NCBI GenBank assembly: GCA_004298155.1
Contig: SCRD01000018.1
Span: 310,001-374,000 of the forward strand
DNA: 64,000 nt
From: Acidobacteriota bacterium
Lineage (GTDB): Bacteria > Acidobacteriota > Terriglobia > UBA7540
Direction: 5' to 3'
Numbering within the stretch: position 1 is the stretch's first letter; each line of letters begins with the position of its first letter. Both the position numbers and the translations under genes were made by a program. This document shows positions 27,847 through 35,819 of this stretch, piece by piece. Below the pieces are notes generated by a model. That model did not search any database and was not told the origin of the DNA. It was given only the letters and a program-made list of their open reading frames with translations.

Positions 27847-28427
27847 TTCTTCATCAGCCTTTCGACGTATTTGCCCAGGATGTCCACTTCGATGTTGACG
27901 TGGCGGCCGGGCCGTTTGCCGCCGAGCGTTGTGCGGCCCAGCGTGTAAGCGAGCAGGGAACACTGAAACGAGGATCGCATTGCTTCCACCACCGTCAGGC
28001 TGACGCCGTCAACGGCGATGGAGCCCCTGGGCACGATGTAGCGGGACAACCGCGCGGGTATTGCGAACGTAAAAAGTTTCGCCTCACCCTCGTCCCGGAT
28101 GGCCCTGATTCGGGCGGTCGCGTCCACATGTCCCTGAACCAGGTGGCCGCCGATCAGGGTCTGGAGCGTCAGGCACCGTTCAAGGTTAACTTCGTCCCCG
28201 GCCTTCAAACCTCGCAGGGTGGTTTTCCGCAACGTCTCGGGCATGTAAACAACGCGGAACGATCCGTTATTGAAACTCTGAATCGTTGAACACACTCCTT
28301 CGACGGAGACGCTTTCACCTTCCTGGAGTTTCCAGCGCCGGGGTTTGCGAATGGTCAGGACCCGCTGCCTGCGGGCCTTGCTGACGCTCAGGACCAGGCT
28401 GGTGGTTTCGACAATGCCGCTGAACAC
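27843..28427 (-). CDS. ribE: Riboflavin synthase alpha subunit RibE
   Basis: RibE dismutates two lumazines to riboflavin. The 194 residues show the two repeated lumazine-binding barrels: MFSGIVETTSLV, then VEGVCSTIQSF and a second GSIAVDGVSLTVVEA. GGHLVQGHVDATARI links them. The start is GTG at 28427. It is the first gene of the operon, about 285 nt downstream of the FMN riboswitch, and its stop overlaps the ribH start. Confidence 0.96.
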   Translation of the reverse strand: MFSGIVETTSLVLSVSKARRQRVLTIRKPRRWKLQEGESVSVEGVCSTIQSFNNGSFRVVYMPETLRKTTLRGLKAGDEVNLERCLTLQTLIGGHLVQGHVDATARIRAIRDEGEAKLFTFAIPARLSRYIVPRGSIAVDGVSLTVVEAMRSSFQCSLLAYTLGRTTLGGKRPGRHVNIEVDILGKYVERLMKN

Positions 28428-28580
28428 GGAGCCTCGATTCCGCTTCCGCAGGTCGCTGCGCCTTGTGCAACAGGCGCTGAGATCAATAGCAGGCCTGCGC
28501 TCGCACTGGAGGTCTTCACGGCGAGCCAGGCCCCGGCCTGGAAACCAATCGTCTTGTTGTGGGAGATGGGGTCGTGGTAA

Positions 28581-28597
28581 AGGGCGGTTGCCGCCCT
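28581..28597 (-). terminator. Candidate riboswitch-linked hairpin in the rib leader
   Basis: AGGGCGG-CAA-CCGCCCT followed by TTTACC lies between the RFN element and ribE. The short T-run makes it a weak terminator candidate that could serve as the expression platform. Confidence 0.4.
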
Positions 28598-28711
28598 AAC
28601 AGGACCCCGCATCGGGGCAAGAATCCCAGCCAACTGTCCGCATCCGCATCTGCACGCCAGCACCGCTCCATACAACCAGCGGCTCGCCAGCGCGCAAACA
28701 CGAGCGCCTGA

Positions 28712-28906
28712 CCCTCTCCCATCCGGACTATACCGTCGGCCCCGGAATTTCACCAGGTCTTGGAGTTCTCAGGGTCATCTTGTCTGTTACCGGTTCGTCC
28801 AGGAAACAGAAAAGACCAAAAACTCTGAGTCCTCCTCGCGGGCTCTACCGCCGATCGGGAATTGGGATGACTTTTGAATCGTCGTCCCTCACCCTGCCCC
28901 GAAGGT
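28712..28906 (-). promoter_or_regulatory. FMN riboswitch (RFN element) controlling the rib operon
   Basis: On the minus strand the RFN core is clear: CTTCGGGGCAGGGTG at the 5' end, AGCCCGCGAG in the middle, GACCTGGTGAAATTCCGG, and CCGACGGTATAGTCCGGATG near the 3' end. FMN binding normally folds it to shut expression. At about 195 nt it is longer than the usual ~140 nt, because the variable arm between the second and third blocks is extended (CTCAGAGTTTTTGG ... CTGAGAACTCCAAG pair). Confidence 0.9.
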
Positions 28907-28929
28907 CATCTCAAAAAGTTGTCATTCCA

Positions 28930-28959
28930 TTTATACCATGAAAAATATAAGTGCCTCAA
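28930..28959 (-). promoter_or_regulatory. Promoter of the riboflavin operon
   Basis: On the minus strand TTGAGG (28959-28954) and TATAAA (28935-28930) are 18 bp apart. The expected start, near 28923, lies about 17 nt before the RFN core. Confidence 0.6.
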
Positions 28960-29522
28960 GTTGGGGCGTGTTCAGGCATCGGGGCGCTCTCCGGGTAACA
29001 CGTGGTTCGTTAATCTGGATTGAAATCGAATGCGCAAGCGAGAAAGAAATTTTGCAGGCTCTGGATCCGCAGTTAAAACGGAGAAACCTGCGACGGGCAA
29101 TACGGCAATATGCCTCCGCCGGCGGATTACCTTGCAGCGGCCACAGAGGACGCACTGAAGCACTCAAAAGCAATATCAATGAACTACGGAATGAGGGATG
29201 AGGCGCCGAGTAACCTGTGTGCAATGAGTCAGTTGTAAGCTTTGCTGTGCGGAAAATAGATCAGCGCGCCTCTGTGAGATATGAGGGTTCGCGGTAAGTG
29301 AATAAAAATATATTACATACCGAGTTAATGGGTGTAGTATTGAGGTCATCAGAGGGTAGCTACGGAATTCCAGGTGAGGCAGAGGCACGCTTGTCACAGC
29401 AGGCGGGATTAGAGATTCATCTTCGGCCGCGATGAGTTGCACAGCCTGATAGAACCCGGCCCGCAAAGGGGTTGCGGTAGGACTTGTCGCACTCGCCCCT
29501 CACCGGACTGGAGGCCATATTT
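28960..29522. other. Intergenic region between rib operon and the peptidase pair
   Basis: This ~560-bp divergent gap has no recognisable gene. The 87-residue open frame at 28938-29201 begins inside the rib promoter, lacks a ribosome site and was not accepted. The right end holds a GGAGG site at 29507-29511 for the next gene. Confidence 0.35.
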
Positions 29523-29822
29523 GTGACAGATATTGTGAAAATTACGCTATGGGTCCCTGGCCAGCAGGCGCTCAACGAAGTTTTGTCGAAGGCGAACGTT
29601 TCTCTGGACTGCGGCAGCCCTCGCCGGGACGAAAGCGGACAGTTTGTAATCACACTGTACGCTTCCAAGGCGGAGGCAAACAAAATCACCGCACTCAAAT
29701 ATCGACACGAAGTAGACGAGAAGTTCGGTGACTACCTGGAGCAGCGTCAAGGGGAAGTTTCCAGGACGGATCGCTTCGAGGGCGGCAAAATCAAGCCTAA
29801 GGGCCTTGGGATCAAACGGTAA
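29523..29822 (+). CDS. Small protein resembling a detached M14-type prodomain
   Basis: The GTG at 29523 has GGAGG 8-11 bases upstream and gives 99 residues. The order of elements is strand (IVKITLWVPG), helix (QQALNEVLSK), a loop LDCGSPRRDESG, strand (QFVITLYASK) and helix (EANKITALKYRHEVDEKFGDYLEQRQ). This is the alpha/beta pattern of the N-terminal prodomains of M14 carboxypeptidases. The next gene encodes an M14 enzyme that starts directly with its catalytic domain. A trans-acting chaperone or inhibitor is a reasonable inference. No homologue was recognised with certainty. Confidence 0.6.
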   Translation: MTDIVKITLWVPGQQALNEVLSKANVSLDCGSPRRDESGQFVITLYASKAEANKITALKYRHEVDEKFGDYLEQRQGEVSRTDRFEGGKIKPKGLGIKR

Positions 29823-29943
29823 TTGGTTGCCCAGCCTGGTTTAATTTCCAGCCCATCGCCGGAAATCAATGGTTTGAAATGGATTGTGCAGTCCCAAAAA
29901 GGCGCACGAGGAACAAATACATCATCCGTGATCGGGGGTTGCC

Positions 29944-32900
29944 ATGGCATATATGAATGTCGACGAAGTTGAGTCGGCTCTAATCGCGCTGAATGCGGCA
30001 CATCCTTCCCTCTGTGAATTAATCACCCTCCCGAATTTAACTATCGAAGGCAGAACGAGTCATGCCGTCCGGCTTGGCGTGCAGGCCGCGAACACGGTGG
30101 ACGCCTATTACATAACCGGAGGCGTACACGCCCGGGAATGGGGAAGCTGCGAAATCCTGGTGAATCTTGCGACGGACCTGTGCGATGCCTATACCGGAGG
30201 AACCGGGGTGGGGTATGGAGGAAAATACTTCTCCGCCGCGGAAGTGAAAGCGCTGATGGAGCAGATCAACATCCTCATCTTTCCGTGCGTCAATCCGGAT
30301 GGCCGGAACTTTTCGCAAAGCGGCGTTGCCAACGCAATGTGGCGCAAGAACCGTGACGCGGCCGATAGCGGCGGGGACCCCGCAAAAATCGGAGTGGATA
30401 TCAATCGAAACCAGGATTTTTTGTGGAATTTCAACACGGCCTTCGCACCCTCCGCGATCAACTTTGCGCTTGCTTCAAGTGATCCATCGGTGGAAACGTA
30501 TCATGGGCACGGTGCCGGGACCGAGCCTGAGACCCAAAATATCAACTACATTCACGGTACTTATACGCGGATCAAGTGGTACGTCGATGTGCACAGCTTT
30601 TCGCAGGACATTTTGTACATTTGGGGCGACGACGAATCGCAATTCACCGACCCCAATATGAATTTCCTGAATCCGGCCTACAACGGCCAGCGCGGGTTAG
30701 TGGGTGACGCTTACAGGGAAGCTATTTCAGAGGGCGACCTCTCCGCCATGCAAAACCTGGCGAACGCGTTCACCAGCTCGCTGGCCGAAGTCAGGGGAAC
30801 ACTATACCAGGCCAAGCCCGGCTTCTCGCTCTATCCCACTTCGGGCACGAACGACGACTACGCCTATAGCCGCCATATTTCCGACTCTTCCAAATCGAAA
30901 TCGTTCGCGTTCACGGTGGAGTGGGGAACAACGTTCCAACCGCCGTGGACAGAGATGGAGAATATCATCAAGGACGTCGATGCCGGCCTGATCGGTCTTG
31001 GGCTGGAAGCTCTGGGTGTTGACAGCTTTATCGTCACGAACCGCGACACTTTCTCGTCATACGAGGTTGCGACCACGCTAACGTATCCCGACTCGTTTTA
31101 CGTGATCTACGACGGCTTTGCGCCGTCGTCCCTGGGCGTTCCCGGCGCCTCGCCCACGATCCAGTTCCTGGATTCCATTGGGGGGGGGCCGATAGCTTCC
31201 ATTTCAGTGGCCGCTCCGTCCGTTGAACTTGAAAATCCCGGTGCGCTCAACACTCCGCAGCGGATCACGTTCACGTTTGAAGTGGACTTCGCCGATGGCA
31301 GCGCCTTTACCACCGAGACCCGTGACATTTATGTACACGCGAGTTTTGCCGGGATGCAGGACGTCGCGATGATGCACCTGATCCAGCAGCCGAATCCTTA
31401 CCTGGTGGATGGCCCTGTCAGTTGGCTGAGCACCGATTTGCGCGTATTCCAGTTGCAGCCCGGGCAGAAGGTCAATTCATCCAGTAGTGTCGTGCTCGGC
31501 AACCCCGATACTGATAGCATGGCCCCTTACACTTACATCCAGGGGCTGCTGGCAGAAATGCGGGGCTACGGAAACAATCCTGCGCCGTCTTTCGAAAACA
31601 TTTCGCAGGACGAGCAGGCAAGCCAACTTGAGCTCTCACGGACCGTAGGCGGCGTCCGGGTACTGAACTTTGCCGTGGCCAAAGCCCGATATCGAGCCAA
31701 GAATGTGAACGCCACGGGAGTCCGGGTATTTTTTCGCACATTCAACACCATGGTTTCCGATTTGAGCTACACTACCAATCCCGGAGCGGATGTGCAGAAC
31801 TACAGGCGTACCTCGGATGGCGCCACCCCGCTTCTCGGCATTAACAGCTTTTTCAGCGGCGTCGGCAACCAGATCGTCTCGATTCCATATTTTGCAGAAA
31901 AGAGAATTGACACGTCCGCCTTCAGCATGGCGACGCAACCGGACACAACAAACCAGAGGGACTTGAAGCACGCAGGAAATATAGAAGCTCTGGAGTATTT
32001 CGGATGCTGGCTCGACTTCAACCAGGCCGATGCACAATTTCCGGTGAACGTCCCCACTGGCAGCGACGGTCCGTTTGCCGGCCGGGTCGCGATCCCGGAA
32101 TTGATAAGGGGAATCCACACCTGCATGGTGGCGGAAGTTCGATACCAGCCGGGCGCAATCGATCCCATTTCGAATGGCGCTACCCCTGCTTCGAGTGATC
32201 GGCTCGCGCAGCGCAATCTGTCGATTGTCGAATCTGACAATCCCGGCAGTACTGCCACGCACACTGTGCAGCACTCGCTGCTGCTTAAGCCATCGAAGCG
32301 TGCCTTCAACAGGTTTGCCATTGCGGCGGCCGCCGCGGAACCTGCCAAAGCGACTTCTTACTACGATGAATTGGTCATCCGTTGGAATGATATTCCGCGC
32401 GACACGCTGGCCAACGTCTACTGCCCGGACTGGAACGCGGATGAAATCATTGCACTGGCTGCGGCGCGGCCCGGCCCGCAACAGCTTTCCAAGGTAGACG
32501 GCAATACCGTCGCCTGTGCTGTGAGCGATATCACCTATATCCCGGTTCCGGCGCGGCAACAGCCTTTGCCGGCTCTACTCACGCTGCAACTGCCGCTCTC
32601 GGTGCGTGAGGGCGAACAATTCCGAGTGGATGTCGAGCAGCATTCCGGCCCTGCGTTTCAAAGAACGATTGCAGTTCCCCGGCAAGTGGAAGGCAGGCGT
32701 TCATTGCAGGTTGCAAGTTTTTCCGAGCGCAAGGTCCTGGGCGCGTTTCGAGTCACGGTTGTGGTTAAGGCCGGCACGGCGCTTCTGGAAAAGGCGGTCC
32801 GTAATCTTGCCGTATTGCGGTACATCCTGCAGGCAATTCCTCCGGCTGACAGCTGGCATCGGGTTTTTGTTCGCTACATCGCGCAGCTCGGCGATCAAAT

Positions 32901-33213
32901 TAAGGGTTTGGGGATTGATCCCGGCTTAATACCTCCCTCGCTGGATGATCCCGGTATACCGGGGCGCACGCCTGGCGAGGAGCGCGAATGCTTTACCGGA
33001 AAAGTCTCAGAGGTGATCTTCAATTGCTTCGGCGATTTCGAAGGCTTCGTCCTTGAAACTTGCGGGGAATCCCATCGCTTCAAGAGCACAGAGAAAGGAA
33101 TTAAAGAAATTGTCCTGCGGGCGTGTAAGGAACGGTTGCTGATCACGGTGTGCGTCGCCATCAAGCATGACGGAACGATACAAGGAATTATTGTGCGTTG
33201 CGGATGTGCTTGA
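29944..33213 (+). CDS. Large M14-family zinc carboxypeptidase with C-terminal beta domains
   Basis: The 1,089-residue protein starts at once with an M14 catalytic domain (residues ~1-350): zinc ligands in GGVHAREW, the NPDG loop, DINRNQDFLW, a third ligand in YVDVHSF, and the catalytic Glu in FTVEWG. Several beta-sandwich regions follow (EVATTLTYPDSFYVIYDG; AHTVQHSLLL). The C-terminal 80 residues are Cys-rich (ECFTGK, NCFGDF, ETCGES, RCGCA). No signal peptide is visible at the chosen ATG, which is odd for such an enzyme; a non-classical or Cys-tail-dependent exit is possible. It lies 121 bp after the prodomain-like gene. Confidence 0.85.
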   Translation: MAYMNVDEVESALIALNAAHPSLCELITLPNLTIEGRTSHAVRLGVQAANTVDAYYITGGVHAREWGSCEILVNLATDLCDAYTGGTGVGYGGKYFSAAEVKALMEQINILIFPCVNPDGRNFSQSGVANAMWRKNRDAADSGGDPAKIGVDINRNQDFLWNFNTAFAPSAINFALASSDPSVETYHGHGAGTEPETQNINYIHGTYTRIKWYVDVHSFSQDILYIWGDDESQFTDPNMNFLNPAYNGQRGLVGDAYREAISEGDLSAMQNLANAFTSSLAEVRGTLYQAKPGFSLYPTSGTNDDYAYSRHISDSSKSKSFAFTVEWGTTFQPPWTEMENIIKDVDAGLIGLGLEALGVDSFIVTNRDTFSSYEVATTLTYPDSFYVIYDGFAPSSLGVPGASPTIQFLDSIGGGPIASISVAAPSVELENPGALNTPQRITFTFEVDFADGSAFTTETRDIYVHASFAGMQDVAMMHLIQQPNPYLVDGPVSWLSTDLRVFQLQPGQKVNSSSSVVLGNPDTDSMAPYTYIQGLLAEMRGYGNNPAPSFENISQDEQASQLELSRTVGGVRVLNFAVAKARYRAKNVNATGVRVFFRTFNTMVSDLSYTTNPGADVQNYRRTSDGATPLLGINSFFSGVGNQIVSIPYFAEKRIDTSAFSMATQPDTTNQRDLKHAGNIEALEYFGCWLDFNQADAQFPVNVPTGSDGPFAGRVAIPELIRGIHTCMVAEVRYQPGAIDPISNGATPASSDRLAQRNLSIVESDNPGSTATHTVQHSLLLKPSKRAFNRFAIAAAAAEPAKATSYYDELVIRWNDIPRDTLANVYCPDWNADEIIALAAARPGPQQLSKVDGNTVACAVSDITYIPVPARQQPLPALLTLQLPLSVREGEQFRVDVEQHSGPAFQRTIAVPRQVEGRRSLQVASFSERKVLGAFRVTVVVKAGTALLEKAVRNLAVLRYILQAIPPADSWHRVFVRYIAQLGDQIKGLGIDPGLIPPSLDDPGIPGRTPGEERECFTGKVSEVIFNCFGDFEGFVLETCGESHRFKSTEKGIKEIVLRACKERLLITVCVAIKHDGTIQGIIVRCGCA

Positions 33214-33594
33214 GAGATAAGGATACGGACGGGGCGCCTGACGGTTCCGGGCGTATTGCCAGCCAGCCGGAAACTGGACTACTGCACGCATCCTGAGCCT
33301 ATTAACTGGATTATTGACGATCGGGATCATTAGAAAATCCCTCCACAGCATTGACGCATTTCAACAAGGCAGCGGTGAAACCTTGCCAGGTGGCAGGATA
33401 GATCGCCATGCGCAGGTCCCTCATTCACTGCGCCGTTCAAAGGCTTGCAATCAGAATGGGGCCGTCCGCCGCCGACCTTACGACGATAATCGTGAACAGG
33501 CGCGGATCGCCTTAAACGGCGCTGAAATAATCATGCCTCGCTGCCTGCCCCAAACTCGCCCTCAGAGACGATTTCAGATTAGACTATCCTCGTC
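33214..33594. other. Intergenic region before the phospholipase gene
   Basis: This 381-bp gap contains no convincing gene, repeat or clear promoter. The 94-residue open frame at 33314-33598 has no recognisable features. Confidence 0.3.
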
Positions 33595-35568
33595 ATGAGC
33601 CAAGATTCTTCGAACTTTCGAACAGCACTGACTGTTACGATAGGCATAGGCCTGGTACTGGCCGCGTGCCAGGCGCGGCAGGCATCCAATACGGACGCCG
33701 GCCCTAACCCTAACCAACAGGCCATTCAGAAATACCAGATTCCCTCTGCGGCAGAACCGCAACTTTCGCCTGAGCAATTGAGGGAACTTGTGCGGAAGAA
33801 GATTAAATACGTCTTTGTCCTTTATCAGGAGAACAGGTCGTTTGATTCGTACTTTGGGACGTATCCGGGCGCGGAGGGCCTCTTCAGCCAAAATCCGGAA
33901 GAAACTCCAGGGTTCACCCAGCCGCTGATTGATACCGATGGCGCCACCGGCGCCATTCAACCCTTCCGCGTTGGGCCTGACATATACGCAGCCGACACCG
34001 ATGACGTAGACCATTCACACCCCATGCTTGTCGCGAAGATGGACATTCAGGCTGGGGTTCCTAAAATGGACCGGTTCGCCCTTGCCGAGGAACACAAATA
34101 CATGAAGTCCGGCAAACCTTCCCGGCTTGCGAAACAGATGGGCGAACTGGCCATGGCTTATGAGGATTGCGACACCGTTCCGATTTTGTGGCAATACGCC
34201 AGCCGTTTTGTGCTGTTCGACCATGTTTTCCAGGAGATGACCGGTCCTTCGACGCTCGGCAATCTCGCTATTATTTCCGCACAGACAGGCCAGACGCAGT
34301 GGGCTCTGCACCCGAACGAGGCCTACACCGGCGATGGTTTGGAGGCACACGGTGTTCCCGTGATGAACGATTCCGACCCGCTTTGGGGATCGCCTCTGGA
34401 TCCAACTCCCAGCGCACAGAAAATGCCCGTGAACCCGCATGATTTTGGGTACGAAAGCAAACCAAACACGCAAATCAACCTGACCTTTGCTACGCTTCCA
34501 CTCACGCTCGAGGGCAAACAACTGAAGTCCGTCGCCGGGCAGGACCGCGACCCGCACCGCGACCTTGCCGATATCGGGCATGACATCCCTTTCATTTCCC
34601 AGCGCCACAAGGCTTCCGTAGGCTTTGGCTGGTATGAGGAAGGCTATGGTTCGGGGAAAGTTGATATGGACGATGGCCCGGAGGACGCTTCCGGCCTTCA
34701 CGCTGCTTACATCACGCACCATAATGGGCCTCAATACTTTGGATACATCGCAAACAATCCGCGGATGCGCGAGCAGCTCCATGGGCTGCACGCCTTCTTC
34801 GATGCGCTTAAGCAGAAGGCCCTGCCGGAACAGGGTGGAGTTTTCTTCGTGAAGGGTGGTTACAAGAACCCATTCAATATGCATCCCGCTGATCCTGATC
34901 CGCGGGTCCAGAGGAATTTCAAGGGCGATGACGACCATCCGGGCTATTCAGATGCTCAGATCAGCGAGGCGCTTGTGGCGGGAGAGGTCAATGCAATTGC
35001 TGCAAGCCCCTATTGGCCGGAAAGCGCCATCATCATCACCTGGGATGACTCGGAAGGTGATTATGACCATGTTCCCCCGCCGATCCGGGCAAAAGGGCCT
35101 GACGGCTCAGTGATCAGCGACGGCCCGCGTGTTCCTCTGATTCTCGTCTCGCCTTACGCGCGCGTGCATTACATTGCGCATTCGCAGGGGAACCATGCCT
35201 CCGTAGTCAAGTTTGTGGATGCCGTTTTCAATCTGCCGCCACTGGCTCTTCTTCCCGATGAAAAACGGGGCCGCCGTCTGGGTGAAAAGGAGTTTGGCCA
35301 GAAAGGCCTGGGGCCAGAAGACGCAATCACGTCCGGGATTGGCGACCTGACGGAAGCCTTCAGCCCTGCGCGGCTTGTTGGAAAGGCCGAGCCTTTGCCC
35401 GCAGGTTATGTGGAGATTCCCGATTCGCTGGTTCAGCATTTGCCGCAGGAAACGGGCTATGGTTGCAGAGACCTCGGAATTATTACGACAGACCGCCAGC
35501 TCCAGGTTGGGAACAAGGTCCCCAGTGACTTCAACGCGCGACCGAAAACCACTCCAACCCGGTGGTAA
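33595..35568 (+). CDS. Phospholipase C-type phosphoesterase lipoprotein
   Basis: The 657-residue protein has a lipoprotein signal ending in the lipobox LVLAAC (Cys near residue 25). It is therefore probably a membrane-anchored exported enzyme. The body matches the bacterial phospholipase C/acid phosphatase superfamily: KYVFVLYQENRSFDSYFGTYPGAEG with the metal-binding Asn/Glu region, DVDHSH, FDHVFQEMTGPSTLGN, IIITWDDSEGDYDHVPPP and RVPLILVSPYARVHYI. It would cleave phospholipid head groups or phosphate esters. It stands among other exported hydrolases. Confidence 0.9.
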   Translation: MSQDSSNFRTALTVTIGIGLVLAACQARQASNTDAGPNPNQQAIQKYQIPSAAEPQLSPEQLRELVRKKIKYVFVLYQENRSFDSYFGTYPGAEGLFSQNPEETPGFTQPLIDTDGATGAIQPFRVGPDIYAADTDDVDHSHPMLVAKMDIQAGVPKMDRFALAEEHKYMKSGKPSRLAKQMGELAMAYEDCDTVPILWQYASRFVLFDHVFQEMTGPSTLGNLAIISAQTGQTQWALHPNEAYTGDGLEAHGVPVMNDSDPLWGSPLDPTPSAQKMPVNPHDFGYESKPNTQINLTFATLPLTLEGKQLKSVAGQDRDPHRDLADIGHDIPFISQRHKASVGFGWYEEGYGSGKVDMDDGPEDASGLHAAYITHHNGPQYFGYIANNPRMREQLHGLHAFFDALKQKALPEQGGVFFVKGGYKNPFNMHPADPDPRVQRNFKGDDDHPGYSDAQISEALVAGEVNAIAASPYWPESAIIITWDDSEGDYDHVPPPIRAKGPDGSVISDGPRVPLILVSPYARVHYIAHSQGNHASVVKFVDAVFNLPPLALLPDEKRGRRLGEKEFGQKGLGPEDAITSGIGDLTEAFSPARLVGKAEPLPAGYVEIPDSLVQHLPQETGYGCRDLGIITTDRQLQVGNKVPSDFNARPKTTPTRW

Positions 35569-35663
35569 GCGAACCGGGGTGAAGGAGTTTTATTCCAGAT
35601 CTCTCTGGCCGTTTCAGAGGAGCAGCACCCGGCGAAACATCACATCGGACACAATCTTGGACG

Positions 35664-35681
35664 AGCGCGGTGTACCGCGCT
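35664..35681. promoter_or_regulatory. Palindrome in a possible promoter spacer upstream of the M61 gene
   Basis: AGCGCGGT-GT-ACCGCGCT is an 8-bp inverted repeat with a 2-nt centre. It fills the 18-bp space between TTGGAC (35657-35662) and TATCAT (35681-35686), a layout seen for spacer-binding regulators. The -35 match is poor. Confidence 0.35.
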
Positions 35682-35819
35682 ATCATCGTAGGTTTGGAGG
35701 GGGACACTCCCGCCCCGCATGGCCTGTTTCTTGCACGACGGGCGCGCCGGCCTTCCGAATGATAACCCATGCTGGAATATGGTCCCGAAGCGCCGGCGTT
35801 CCCATATAGGTCAACCCAA

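Noticed and set aside
28388-28753. 121-codon open frame on the minus strand in the rib leader
   Set aside because: It starts in the FMN riboswitch and overlaps ribE in another frame, with no ribosome site or family resemblance.
28938-29201. 87-codon open frame upstream of the peptidase pair
   Set aside because: Its ATG lies within the rib promoter, there is no ribosome site, and no domain is visible.
31636-32559. 307-codon minus-strand frame
   Set aside because: Antisense to the M14 enzyme's beta-sandwich region, with no protein features of its own.
34015-34938. 307-codon minus-strand frame
   Set aside because: Antisense to the phospholipase C-type gene, which has motifs along its full length.
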